This document shows positions 16,811 through 27,514 of a stretch of 64,000 nt of DNA, in pieces. The position numbers were made by a program, and so were the translations under genes. The stretch's first letter is position 1. Every line of letters starts with the position of its first letter. The DNA comes from Paracoccaceae bacterium. Lineage in GTDB: Bacteria > Pseudomonadota > Alphaproteobacteria > Rhodobacterales > Rhodobacteraceae. Under the pieces are notes generated by a model. That model did no database searches. It worked only from the letters and a program-made list of their open reading frames with translations, and was not told the DNA's origin. The stretch covers positions 124,001 to 188,000 of the forward strand of contig WKFK01000010.1 of assembly GCA_014872815.1 (NCBI GenBank), read 5' to 3'.

Positions 16811-17812
16811 TTAGGACGCGTCTTTTGCGATTTGCACGACAGCGTCGCCGCGCGTGACTTGGGCCAGGTGGCGTTTGGCCAGCACGATGCCTTCATAAGG
16901 CGAGGTCACGGGAATGGGCGCGCGCCAAGGGGTGGCGGGGTCATGGATGAGGGCGACGGTGTCGCCGTGTGTGACCGGATCACCAGTGTCTTTGAGCAGT
17001 TCCAGTAGGCCGGTGTCATAGGCAAAGATGGAGCCTTGAGTGTGTAGGGCACGGGTGCCGCGTGGGGCGTCTGGTGCATAGGCGGGTAGCATTTTGAGCG
17101 TGTGCAGGATGCGGTTGAGACCGCGCTCTGTGTCCGCCAGGGTGTCGGTGTCAACTGTGCCGCCGCCGCCAAGCTCGGCCATGACGTTGATCACGCCTTT
17201 GCGGTTGGCAGCACCCATGGCGGTGCGGGCGGTGGACGTTGTTCCGCCTCCGCCGGTGAAGACCCAAGCGTAGGGCAGGTCAAAAGCGTCTGCGAGCAGA
17301 GTGAGGCCAGTTTCTTCTTTGGCGGAGTGGGCCGGGCCGCGCAAGAGGGTGGCAGGGTAGTGCAGCGAGGTGCCGCCGGAGTGCAGGTCAACGGCGTAGT
17401 CGCACAATGGCAGCAGCACCTCTTCGATGTAGTGCGCGATCATTTGTGTGGGCGTGCCCGCTGGGTCGCCGGGAAACGACCGGTTGAGGTTGCCGTCATC
17501 AATTGGGGAGGTGCGGGTGCCTGCCTCGGCAGCGGGGGCATTGGCCGTGGGCAGCAGGATCAGGCGGCCGTGTATGTCATCGGCTTCAAGCGTTTGGATC
17601 AGTTTGGTGACGGCGATTTGGCCTTCGTATTCGTCTCCGTGGTTGCCTGCGGTGATCAGCAGCGTGGGGCCGGTGCCGTTTTGGATCACACAGATCGGGA
17701 TGGGGAGCCAGCCGTAGGCCGAGGTTGTCACCGAATGGGGGACGCGCAGGAAGCCGGTGTGTTTGCCGGTTTGGTCAAAGGGGACTTCGGAGGTGATGAG
17801 CGAGGTGGCCAT
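16811..17812 (-). CDS. succinylglutamate desuccinylase/aspartoacylase family deacylase
   Basis: Zinc-dependent M14-like deacylase of 333 residues. The metal-binding motif is seen as TAGNHGDEYEG near residue 57, the NLNRSFPG segment binds substrate carboxylate in this family, and the second zinc histidine is in DYAVDLHSGG. It resembles DoeB-type deacetylases of ectoine breakdown, but no other ectoine gene is present. It is the last gene after bioMNY, the ligase and the thiolase, with a 48-bp gap from the thiolase. A role in freeing a carboxylic acid from an amide, for instance a biotin or pimelate conjugate, is only a hypothesis. Confidence 0.82.
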   Translation of the reverse strand: MATSLITSEVPFDQTGKHTGFLRVPHSVTTSAYGWLPIPICVIQNGTGPTLLITAGNHGDEYEGQIAVTKLIQTLEADDIHGRLILLPTANAPAAEAGTRTSPIDDGNLNRSFPGDPAGTPTQMIAHYIEEVLLPLCDYAVDLHSGGTSLHYPATLLRGPAHSAKEETGLTLLADAFDLPYAWVFTGGGGTTSTARTAMGAANRKGVINVMAELGGGGTVDTDTLADTERGLNRILHTLKMLPAYAPDAPRGTRALHTQGSIFAYDTGLLELLKDTGDPVTHGDTVALIHDPATPWRAPIPVTSPYEGIVLAKRHLAQVTRGDAVVQIAKDAS

Positions 17813-17860
17813 GGGATGTCCTTTGTGTTGGGAGGACTATGGCCGTGGTGCGTTGGAGGC

Positions 17861-19054
17861 TCAAGTGGGTTGGAGGGCGATGGGGGCAAAGGCCGCTGTC
17901 AGGCCTTGGCCGCCGCCGATGCCAATCATGGCCATGGCCAGCGTGTTTGCGGGCGCGTCTTGGCGGATGAGTTGGCTGAACAGGCGGGTGACGAGGATGG
18001 TGCCCGATGCGCCGAAAGGGTGGCCGAGGGCGATGGCGCCGCCCTGTGTGTTGGGGAGGTGTTCGTTGATGTTCAGGGCGTCGAGGCTGGCGAGGACTTG
18101 GGAGGCAAAGGCTTCGTTGAATTCGAGGTGCGTGAGATCGTTCAACGAGAGGTTTGAATGGCTTTGTAAGAGTTTTTGGGTGCTGGCGACGGGGCCGATG
18201 CCGAGGATGTTGGGGGCCACACCTGCGGAGGCGCCGCCGAGGTAGGCGAGGGCTTTTTTGTGGCCGAGCGTGCGGGCGTGTTGCGCTGTGGTGACAATTA
18301 CGGTGGCTGCGCCGTCGTTCAGCGGGCAGGCGTTGCCGACGGTGACGGTGCCGTCTTTGGTGAAGGCCGGGCGCAGGCGGGCGAGACGCTCGGCTGTCAT
18401 GGTGTCGCGGATGCATTCGTCGGCGGCGTGGCCTGCGATGGGGACGATTTCGGCGTCAAAGACACCTGTGTCGCGGGCTTGGGTGGCGCGCTGTTGGGAG
18501 CGCAGGGCGAAGGCATCCTGCCGTTCGCGGGAGATGTTGAACCGTTCGGCAACGGTGTCGGCGGCGGCGCCCATTTCTGGGTCGCCGATGGCGTCGGGCG
18601 CGAAGCGGGCGCGGGTGTAGCTGTGCTCGGGTAAGGTGCCGCTGGCAGGTAGGGTGCGTAGAGGTGCGCGGGATTGGCTTTCCACGCCGCCAGCAAGGTA
18701 GGTGGTGCCCGCGCCTGCCATGATCAGGTGGCAGGCCATCATCACTGCCTCAAGGCCGGAGCCGCATTGGCGGTCTACCGTCACGCCGGGAATGGATGTG
18801 GGGAAGCCTGCATGCAGGGCGGAGAGGCGCGCTATGTTGCCGCCGGGGCCGGCCGCGTTACCGAGGATGACGTCGTCGATTTGGTCGGGCGTGGCATTGG
18901 CGTCCGCGAGCGTGGCCCGCAGGACGGGGGCGGCGAGGTCTTCCACGTCGAGGCTGGCGAACATGCCGCCAGCACGGCCAATGGCGCTGCGGCGGGCGGC
19001 GATGATCACCGGTTGGCGATCTTCAGGCAACAGGTCAGCCAGTGGAGGGGACAA
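17861..19054 (-). CDS. thiolase family protein (YhfS-like)
   Basis: Thiolase-fold enzyme of about 397 residues. The acyl-accepting cysteine is present in VDRQCGSGLEAV (about residue 97), and NEAFASQV and GHPFGASG supply the Asn and His of the active site. The second cysteine motif, normally CxGGGxG near the C-terminus, reads GIGGGQG here, so that Cys is replaced by Gly. I choose the TTG at 19054, 8 bases after AAGGA; a GTG at 19096 is possible but lies deeper in the ligase gene. It overlaps the ligase by 20 bases. Together with the ligase and bioY it parallels the B. subtilis yhfUTS set. Confidence 0.85.
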   Translation of the reverse strand: MSPPLADLLPEDRQPVIIAARRSAIGRAGGMFASLDVEDLAAPVLRATLADANATPDQIDDVILGNAAGPGGNIARLSALHAGFPTSIPGVTVDRQCGSGLEAVMMACHLIMAGAGTTYLAGGVESQSRAPLRTLPASGTLPEHSYTRARFAPDAIGDPEMGAAADTVAERFNISRERQDAFALRSQQRATQARDTGVFDAEIVPIAGHAADECIRDTMTAERLARLRPAFTKDGTVTVGNACPLNDGAATVIVTTAQHARTLGHKKALAYLGGASAGVAPNILGIGPVASTQKLLQSHSNLSLNDLTHLEFNEAFASQVLASLDALNINEHLPNTQGGAIALGHPFGASGTILVTRLFSQLIRQDAPANTLAMAMIGIGGGQGLTAAFAPIALQPT

Positions 19055-20540
19055 GGCGCGGGTCCTTTTTGTGCAGCCACGACATGAGGCGGCCACGGTC
19101 GGGTTTGCCGGAGGTGGTCAGGGGCCAGTCGGTGAGGCGGTAGAAATGGCGCGGCAGCTTATAACGCGGCAGGCGGATGGCGAGTTGGGATTTGATTTCC
19201 GCGAGCGGCGTGTCGCCGTTGACAATGGCAACCAGCTCTTGGCCGCGCGATTGGTGGGCGACGCCCAGCACCGCTGCGCCGGAGATGCCGGGAATTTCGG
19301 TCAGCGCGGTTTCGATTTCTTGTGGATAGACGTTGTGGCCTGCGGTGATGACCATACCACCTTCGCGGCCCAGCAAACTGAGGCTGCCGTCGGAGTTCAG
19401 CTTGCCAACGTCCCCAACTGTTGCCCATGGACCCTCGCGGCGGAAACCTGAGTTGCGGCCGCCCCAGAGGTAGCCGTCGATGGCGAGGTCTCCGCGCACA
19501 AAGATCGTACCTGCCTCGCCTTGGGGGACTTCCTGACCGTTTTGGCGCAGGGAGAGTTCCACATGCGGGAAGGGGCGGCCGACTGAGTATGCAGGGGCAG
19601 AAGAGCTGTCGCGGCCGTGGGTGTTGAGGCTGACAAAGCCGAGCTCGCTGGCGCCGTAGTACTCGTGAATGCGGGCGCGGGGGAAGAAGCTGCGGGCCTT
19701 CGCCAGAAGCGCTGGGTCGAGTTTGGCCCCGGCGGTGGTGATCTCGACAATCTGATCCAGTGGTTTGTCGCGGCAGAGCGCGCCAAGCAGGCTCGGAACG
19801 GCGACGATGCGGCGAGTCTCGGCCATGGCGCGGTGCGCTTCGGCGAGGTCAAATTTTGGCAAGGCATGGAAGGCCGCGCCAAGTTCGAGGGTTTCCGCGA
19901 GCGCGTAGAGTGTGATGCCGTGGCTGAGTGGGCCAGGCACAAAGGTGTGGCTCTGCTCGGTCAAGGCAAAGGCGAGGCGGCTGGCATCGAGCGAGGCGCG
20001 CCAGCTATGGCGGGCGCGGGCGAAGGCTTTGGGCTCGGATGTGGTGCCGGAGGTGAAGCCAACCATGAAGATCGCACGGGGATCGGTGAAGGGGATGTCT
20101 TCAGGCGCGGCAAGAAAGGCCTCGAAGGCGTCAGTGTCCACGGTGATGGCGGGGATGCCGAGCCGTTGGGCGGCGTCGAGCAGGCCGGTTTGGCTTGAAA
20201 GGCAGAACAGTGCGTCTGGGGGCAGCTTTGCCAGCACACGTTGGTGCAGCGTGTCAGGCCAATGTGGGTCCAGCAAGGTGACGGCGTGCGGTGTGGCGAG
20301 CGCCGCTGCGAGCAGCGTGGGCGCATGCGCGTGATTGCCGATGGAGAGGGCAAAATTGCGGGCGCCGTCTGGCAGAGGCAGGTCGGGGCGGGGTTGCAGA
20401 GGTAGTTTGGCGAGCGCGGCATGCAGTTTCTTAAGACGCTCAAACAGCGCGCCATAGGTGAGGCGTGTGTCACAAATGGCAACCGCCAGCGCGTCGGGGC
20501 GCTGGCGGGCGTGATGATCTAATGCGTGGCGTAACGGCAA
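19035..20540 (-). CDS. AMP-dependent acyl-CoA ligase (YhfT-like)
   Basis: Adenylate-forming ligase of 501 residues that activates a carboxylic acid to its acyl-CoA. The phosphate loop TSGTTSEPK is at residues 163-171, followed by YYGASELGF, GDVGKL, GREGGMVITAGHNVYPQEIE and the catalytic lysine region in TTSGKPDRGRL. The start is TTG at 20540, preceded by GAGGA 5 bases away and 8 bp behind the bioY stop, so it is coupled to bioY. The acid is not known; the biotin-transport context suggests biotin, a vitamer or pimelate. Confidence 0.88.
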   Translation of the reverse strand: MPLRHALDHHARQRPDALAVAICDTRLTYGALFERLKKLHAALAKLPLQPRPDLPLPDGARNFALSIGNHAHAPTLLAAALATPHAVTLLDPHWPDTLHQRVLAKLPPDALFCLSSQTGLLDAAQRLGIPAITVDTDAFEAFLAAPEDIPFTDPRAIFMVGFTSGTTSEPKAFARARHSWRASLDASRLAFALTEQSHTFVPGPLSHGITLYALAETLELGAAFHALPKFDLAEAHRAMAETRRIVAVPSLLGALCRDKPLDQIVEITTAGAKLDPALLAKARSFFPRARIHEYYGASELGFVSLNTHGRDSSSAPAYSVGRPFPHVELSLRQNGQEVPQGEAGTIFVRGDLAIDGYLWGGRNSGFRREGPWATVGDVGKLNSDGSLSLLGREGGMVITAGHNVYPQEIETALTEIPGISGAAVLGVAHQSRGQELVAIVNGDTPLAEIKSQLAIRLPRYKLPRHFYRLTDWPLTTSGKPDRGRLMSWLHKKDPRLVPSTG

Positions 20541-20548
20541 ACGCGTCC

Positions 20549-21085
20549 TCAGAGGTTGGGGTAAGCTTTACGCAGGTTTTCCGCGAGAATGGCCGCGACC
20601 ACAACCTTAATCAGGTCGCCAGGGATATAGGCCACCATGATCGACAGCGATTTTGCCATGCCGAGTTTGCCGATAAAGGCCATCCAAGGAATACCCACGG
20701 CGTACATCAGGACGATGCCACCAAGAGCGATGTAAGCGCCAAGCTTCAGTGCACCACCTTCACGGTCACGTTCTGCGAGGTAGCCAATGACGGCGGCGCA
20801 GATCGGCCAGGACAGCAGGAAGCCGCCAGAGGTGCCCAGCAGAACCCCAAAGCCGCCACGGCCACCGGATAGGAGCGGCAGGCCGATTGCAACCAACGCG
20901 ATAAATAGCAACAGTGCCAAGCCGCCGCGTTTTGCGCCAAGGGCTGCGCCGGCGAGCATTACGCCCATGGACTGCGCGGAAATGGGCGGCAAGGCGGCGC
21001 CTGCAAAATGCAACGGTGGCATCAGGCCAAGCGCGGCGGTGAGGGCGGCGAAAAGCGCGATGTAGACGGTGTCTTTTGTGGTCAT
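20549..21085 (-). CDS. bioY: biotin transporter substrate-binding subunit BioY
   Basis: S-component of the ECF-type biotin importer, 178 residues with about six membrane segments. LFAALTAALGLMPPLHFAGA, then LPPISAQSMGVMLAGAALGA and GFLLSWPICAAVIGYLAE are characteristic of BioY. It belongs to the inner membrane with BioM and BioN encoded just upstream, but a 100-bp gap separates it from bioN. That gap contains an AT-rich stretch (TTATGTAAATTATG at 21113-21126), so bioY may also have its own promoter. Confidence 0.93.
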   Translation of the reverse strand: MTTKDTVYIALFAALTAALGLMPPLHFAGAALPPISAQSMGVMLAGAALGAKRGGLALLLFIALVAIGLPLLSGGRGGFGVLLGTSGGFLLSWPICAAVIGYLAERDREGGALKLGAYIALGGIVLMYAVGIPWMAFIGKLGMAKSLSIMVAYIPGDLIKVVVAAILAENLRKAYPNL

Positions 21086-21185
21086 GTCCTGCGTTCCGTG
21101 AGTGTAGGCTTGTTATGTAAATTATGGCGCTGCGTAGAAATCCGTTCTGCTCAAAGCAAGCTCGGCCCATATCACTGGTGTGATC

Positions 21186-21782
21186 TTAGGAACGATATCC
21201 TCTGGAATCAATGGCGTCGGAAATTTCGTCCGCCATCTTGATCGCGCGGATGGCCAGCGGCATGGCCACAGCAATCACCGAGCGCTCAAGTCCGCGGGTT
21301 TTTTGGGCTTCGCGCACCTCACGGGTGATTTGTGCAAGGACCGGGATGAACCGCAGCGCCAGGGAAATGGCGAGACTGACCTTGGCGGGGTTCACGCCAA
21401 GCGGTTTTAGATAGCGCAACCCACGGGTCATTGTATCGATCATGTCGCTGGATTGTGTCGTCAGGGTCACAAGGCTTGCCAGCAGGATCAGCGCGGCGAG
21501 GCGCAGGACCACATAGGCGGCAAGTTCGAGGCCGGAAAAGTACCACTGCACTGCGAAGAACAGCACAAAGATGATCAGCAGCGGGCGGATCTGGGCAAAA
21601 GCCTGTTTCAGTGTCAGTTGCGCAGTGGGGTAGAGGGCAAGGATGCCTAGGGTGGCGGCGACAGTGATGGGCAGGCTTTCGTTGAGAAAGAGCAAAGTGG
21701 CGCCCAGCAACATGGCCAGCATTTTGGCCGCGGGTGGTAGGCGGTGCAGGAGTGAGCTGCCGGGAGAATAGAGGTCCAGCAT
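21186..21782 (-). CDS. bioN: energy-coupling factor transmembrane protein BioN
   Basis: T-component of the biotin ECF transporter, CbiQ family, 198 residues. It begins with LYSPGSSLLHRLPPAAKMLA, a typical CbiQ/BioN opening, has four to five hydrophobic segments, and ends with the coupling region REVREAQKTRGLERS and AIRAIKMADEISDAIDSRGY, where the Ala-Arg-Gly motif contacts the ATPase. The bioM stop and bioN start overlap (TGATG). Confidence 0.93.
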   Translation of the reverse strand: MLDLYSPGSSLLHRLPPAAKMLAMLLGATLLFLNESLPITVAATLGILALYPTAQLTLKQAFAQIRPLLIIFVLFFAVQWYFSGLELAAYVVLRLAALILLASLVTLTTQSSDMIDTMTRGLRYLKPLGVNPAKVSLAISLALRFIPVLAQITREVREAQKTRGLERSVIAVAMPLAIRAIKMADEISDAIDSRGYRS

Positions 21783-22456
21783 CAGGCCATGAGCCTCTCA
21801 TAGGCAGGGATGACCTCTTTAGGCGCGCCATCCGCGAAGATCTTGCCTTCGTCGATTGCGATCACGCGGTCATAATCGGCGATCAGATCGAGGTCATGGG
21901 TCACGGTGATGACCATCTGATCCAGTGCGGCCACGGCGCGGGCGATGCGGCGTTTGTTGCGCAAGTCCAAAAGCGTGGTGGGCTCGTCCATGACCACGAT
22001 GTCGGGGGTCATGACCAAGACGCCGGAAATGGCGAGCAGCTGCTTCTGACCGCCGGATAGGAGATGGGCGGGATGCTCGCGTAGGTCGCTCATGTTGTAA
22101 CGCGCAAGGATTTCATCGGTTTTGGTGGCGATGTCGGTTTTGGTGAACCCGAGGTTCTTCATGCCAAAGGCCAGGTCCTCTTCTACCACGGGCATGACAA
22201 TCTGATTGTCGGGGTTCTGGAACACAAAGCCAACTTTGCGGCGCACATCGCGGCCCTTTTTCCGGGTGTTGAGGCCATCAACCACCACGTCTCCAGAGGT
22301 GGGAAGGGCCAGGCCATTGAGCAGGCGGGCAAAGGTGGATTTGCCGGAGCCGTTGGCGCCGATGACGGCGATGCGGCGCTCGGTCAGATCAAGGGAGATG
22401 TTGGAAAGAACGTTGCGATCACCTAAGGAGACGCTGACGTTTTGAAGCTTGATCAT
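21782..22456 (-). CDS. bioM: biotin ECF transporter ATPase BioM
   Basis: ATP-binding A-component of the biotin importer, 224 residues. Walker [12 protein letters not shown]-loop [12 protein letters not shown], signature [12 protein letters not shown], Walker [11 protein letters not shown] and switch histidine in VTHDLDL are all present. The VFQNPDNQ segment is typical for ECF ATPases. It heads the minus-strand string bioM-bioN-bioY-ligase-thiolase-deacylase. No BioR-type operator could be recognised in the 146 bp upstream. Confidence 0.95.
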   Translation of the reverse strand: MIKLQNVSVSLGDRNVLSNISLDLTERRIAVIGANGSGKSTFARLLNGLALPTSGDVVVDGLNTRKKGRDVRRKVGFVFQNPDNQIVMPVVEEDLAFGMKNLGFTKTDIATKTDEILARYNMSDLREHPAHLLSGGQKQLLAISGVLVMTPDIVVMDEPTTLLDLRNKRRIARAVAALDQMVITVTHDLDLIADYDRVIAIDEGKIFADGAPKEVIPAYERLMA

Positions 22457-22602
22457 TTAGGAGTCCGCGGGTTGTTCGTGGCGCGCTCTTAGCGGCAACG
22501 CGGTGCAGGTTGAAGCGGCAGACGCCTCCGGCGGGGATATTTTAGGACTGTGAAGCGGAAAAGAGGGCGGATTGGGGGAAAATTTCCCCCAAGTATCACC
22601 AA

Positions 22603-23232
<630 letters not shown>

Positions 23233-23233
23233 G

Positions 23234-23644
23234 TCAGGCTCCTGTGAGAGTGAAGAGGAGGAAGCTTGCGCCTAAGACCAGGCAGAGCGGGCCGTAGTAG
23301 CGTTGATCTAGTGTGGCGAAGGGTTCTTCGGGGACCAGTTTGCGCCAGGCGGGCAGGTAGGCAGCGATGCCGCGCAGCAAGAAGACGGCGGCGATGGACA
23401 GCAAGAGCAGGCTGCGCAGCGGGAAGGTTGTCAGATGAGGCAGAGAAGCGGCGAAACTCAGCGCCACAAACACCAGTGCACAGGGAATGGGGCCGGGCAT
23501 TTTGGTGATGCCGGGCGCGCCAACGGTGGCGCGGGCCAATGCCGCCTCGTCGCGGATGGGCACCCAAGCGCCGATGGCCCAGAGCAGGTGCAGGGCGGCG
23601 GGGACAAGCAGCAGTGCGGAAATAAAGACGGCGAGCCAGGTCAT
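23234..23644 (-). CDS. small membrane protein, DUF3995-like
   Basis: Integral membrane protein of 136 residues with about four hydrophobic segments: [58 protein letters not shown] and [20 protein letters not shown]. The helix and WA-G pattern resemble DUF3995 proteins of unknown function. It is wedged between ureF and ureG with an ATGA overlap to ureF, so it is co-translated with the urease accessory proteins. A link to nickel or urea movement is possible but nothing in the sequence proves it. Confidence 0.8.
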   Translation of the reverse strand: MTWLAVFISALLLVPAALHLLWAIGAWVPIRDEAALARATVGAPGITKMPGPIPCALVFVALSFAASLPHLTTFPLRSLLLLSIAAVFLLRGIAAYLPAWRKLVPEEPFATLDQRYYGPLCLVLGASFLLFTLTGA

Positions 23645-24285
23645 GAGCGAAAGAGCCTCGAATATTGCGTTTCGTGGCGCATGGAAGCGATGTCAGAGGC
23701 AAAAGTCGACGCGGCAATGTCCTCCAGTGACAATGTGACCGCTTGGTCTGCAACGTCTTGGCAGAGCGGTGTCACGGCGGTGAGTGTGGCCTGTGCTTCG
23801 GTTTGGCCAAGAGGCACGAGGCGGGTGGCCGCAGAGGTCAGATTGGCGGCAAAGGCGTGCAGGAACAGGCGCGCGGTGTCGGGCAAAGGCAGGTTTTGCA
23901 GGTGCGCGGCGCGGCCTACGGCCACCGGATAGGTCAGATCGCTGAGATCCAGGTCGTGGATGATTGCAGCGGTGTGCGCAAAGGCACCGCCTTGTTGGTC
24001 GGTTTCCAGCAGGCGTTCAGCAGAGGGTGCAAGGGCGCGGGCAAGAGAGTCGATCTCGGTCAGTGCTTCGATGGTGTCGGCGTTGTAGGCTTGTGCCAGC
24101 AAGATCACATCGTTTTGGCCCGCGCCGTTTTGGAGCGTGTCCGATAGCCACGCGGAAAAGCTGGCGGCGTCATGTACGGTGCCAGCGTCCACAAGGGCTT
24201 CGAGACCATGGCTGTAGGTGAACGCGCCCACCGGAAAAGCGGGCGAGAGCCATTGGGCCAGCGTCAGGATCGGGTCAGTGGTCAT
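23641..24285 (-). CDS. ureF: urease accessory protein UreF
   Basis: Component of the UreD-UreF-UreG urease maturation complex, 214 residues. LAQWLSPAFPVGAFTYSHGL is the conserved UreF opening. The start is the ATG at 24285, inside the His-rich tail of ureE (11-bp overlap); the frame runs further upstream, but that part only mirrors the ureE His codons. The stop overlaps the following DUF3995 start. Confidence 0.94.
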   Translation of the reverse strand: MTTDPILTLAQWLSPAFPVGAFTYSHGLEALVDAGTVHDAASFSAWLSDTLQNGAGQNDVILLAQAYNADTIEALTEIDSLARALAPSAERLLETDQQGGAFAHTAAIIHDLDLSDLTYPVAVGRAAHLQNLPLPDTARLFLHAFAANLTSAATRLVPLGQTEAQATLTAVTPLCQDVADQAVTLSLEDIAASTFASDIASMRHETQYSRLFRS

Positions 24286-24784
24286 GATCGTGGTGGTGGT
24301 CATGGTCCAATGTGTGATCGTGGGCGTGCGGGTGGCTGTGGTCATGGCTGTGCGTGCGACCGTGGCCGTACGCGCCGCCTTCGGGTGTGAAGGGCTCGGT
24401 CACCTCGGTCACCGTCGCGCCAAGCAGTTCCAGCATGTCTTTGATCACATGGTCGCGCTGAATAAGCAGGCGCGTGTCTTCTATCTGGCACGGGGTGTGG
24501 CGATTGCCGATGTGCCAGGCTATGCGTGGCAAATGTTCTGCGGTGACCTGCAAAAGCGGTTCCGGCGCGGCGATCACAGTGATCTCTCCGCCATCCGTCA
24601 AGCGCAGCACGCCGCCGTGGTCCAGAGATGTGGTTTTGGGCAGATCTACGAGAATGCGCGTTCCGTCTTCTAGCTGGAGGGTTTTGCGGCGTAGGAAGCG
24701 GTCTTCGTAGGTGAGGGCCACCCGCCCCTGTTCCGGGGCGTGGCCGTGGGCATGGTAGTCATGTGCAGTGGGAAGGGCGCTCAT
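24275..24784 (-). CDS. ureE: urease accessory protein UreE
   Basis: Nickel metallochaperone for urease. The 169-residue protein has the UreE core (LTYEDRFLRRKTLQLEDGTR, ITVIAAPEPLLQVTAEHLPR, AWHIGNRHTPCQIE) and a C-terminal tail with more than a dozen histidines alternating with Asp, a strong nickel-binding feature. The end overlaps the ureF start. The DUF1127 gene lies 25 bp upstream. Confidence 0.95.
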   Translation of the reverse strand: MSALPTAHDYHAHGHAPEQGRVALTYEDRFLRRKTLQLEDGTRILVDLPKTTSLDHGGVLRLTDGGEITVIAAPEPLLQVTAEHLPRIAWHIGNRHTPCQIEDTRLLIQRDHVIKDMLELLGATVTEVTEPFTPEGGAYGHGRTHSHDHSHPHAHDHTLDHDHHHDHDH

Positions 24785-24809
24785 GATGGGCGCCCCCCAA
24801 ATGCACAGA

Positions 24810-25031
24810 TTACAGGTGCATGTAGTCGCGGAAGACGTGCTGCACGATTTCGTCGCGCTTGATGCCTTTGGCTTCCAGTTGTTCGTCGGACATCGCGTTC
24901 AGGCGATCGACGTATTGCACGCGGCTGTTGCTTTCCATGATCGCGATCAGACCGTTGCCGATGGCGCGGAATGGAGCTGCTAGGATGTGACCCAGCGAGT
25001 GGTGTTCGGTGTGTGTAGCTGTCAGTGCCAT
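24810..25031 (-). CDS. DUF1127 small protein
   Basis: Protein of 73 residues ending in the YjiS-like DUF1127 module (SDEQLEAKGIKRDEIVQHVF). The middle part (GHILAAPFRAIGNGLIAIME) is amphipathic. In other alphaproteobacteria short DUF1127 proteins bind RNA and affect nitrogen and phosphate physiology; here it lies between the unknown secreted protein and ureE on the same strand, 130 bp after the former, so it may be expressed separately from its own promoter. Confidence 0.82.
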   Translation of the reverse strand: MALTATHTEHHSLGHILAAPFRAIGNGLIAIMESNSRVQYVDRLNAMSDEQLEAKGIKRDEIVQHVFRDYMHL

Positions 25032-25161
25032 TTTGAACCTCAGTTTCGTATAAACCTATGGTCCTCCCTTGGCTCTGAATATGGGTCAAATCTGTTGCCA
25101 TGTGCAGTCGGTCTTTCGTCATAGCCGTCTTGCACCTGATGCAAGGCGGGTCAGAGTTTGT

Positions 25162-25749
25162 TTAATTTTCAAGCGTTTCGATGCGAATGTAAGTGTAACG
25201 CTCGGCCTTTTCGTTCTTCGCGCGGGTTTCCACCAAATAGGCAAAGCCAAGTTCCGGCAGATAGTGCAGGGTTTCCTCATAACCGTCGTCATCGTGATAT
25301 ATGCCAATGACCGGCATCATCTCATATGAGCAGCCGCCAATGGTGACCTGGGTGCTTGGGCCAAAGATATGACTTTCGCGGGTGGTGATGGTGCCTTCGG
25401 AATCCAGCGTGATCACTTCGGTGTCCCAACGGCCATCCGCGACGGGAATCGGCGCGTCGGCAGGCTTGAGCGGGTAGGCATGGGTGCTGCGGCTGCCGGA
25501 GACCACGTCGCCATTTTCGGTGTCAAATTGCTCCACGACATAGAGGCCTTTGAGCAGCAAGAAGCGCGTGCCGTAGTCCGCGCCGTCGTCCCAAGCGCCA
25601 CGGATGAAATGCGCACCGTCGCGTTTGTAGGTCTCGGTGATGCCCTCCAGATCGGTGAGGCGCACGCCTGTGTCCATGTCCGAAGCGGTGGGGCATTGGG
25701 CAAAAGCGGGGGTGGCAAGGAAAGTGAGGGCAAAAAGGGCTGCGCGCAT
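25162..25749 (-). CDS. secreted protein of unknown function in the urease operon
   Basis: I do not recognise the family. The 195-residue product has a clear signal peptide (MRAALFALTFLATPAFAQ), so it is exported. Cys residues near the mature N-terminus (CPTASDMDTG) and in IGGCSYEMMP could form a disulfide. The rest alternates charged and aromatic residues, as in small beta-rich periplasmic proteins. It starts 12 bp after ureC ends, so it is in the same transcript. It shows no similarity I can name to urease accessory factors. Confidence 0.8.
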   Translation of the reverse strand: MRAALFALTFLATPAFAQCPTASDMDTGVRLTDLEGITETYKRDGAHFIRGAWDDGADYGTRFLLLKGLYVVEQFDTENGDVVSGSRSTHAYPLKPADAPIPVADGRWDTEVITLDSEGTITTRESHIFGPSTQVTIGGCSYEMMPVIGIYHDDDGYEETLHYLPELGFAYLVETRAKNEKAERYTYIRIETLEN

Positions 25750-25761
25750 TGGGGGCTCCGG

Positions 25762-27474
<1,713 letters not shown>

Positions 27475-27514
27475 CGAAGGTCTCTTTGATTGGATTGAGG
27501 CGGCGCGTGGCGCG

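Noticed and set aside
16811..17812. ectoine catabolism gene doeB
   Set aside because: The family fits, but no ectoine hydrolase or other ectoine genes are nearby and the context is biotin transport, so only the broad family name is given.
21086..21185. BioR operator in front of bioY
   Set aside because: TTATGTAAATTATG is AT-rich and partly symmetric but does not match the TTATMKATAA form well enough to call.
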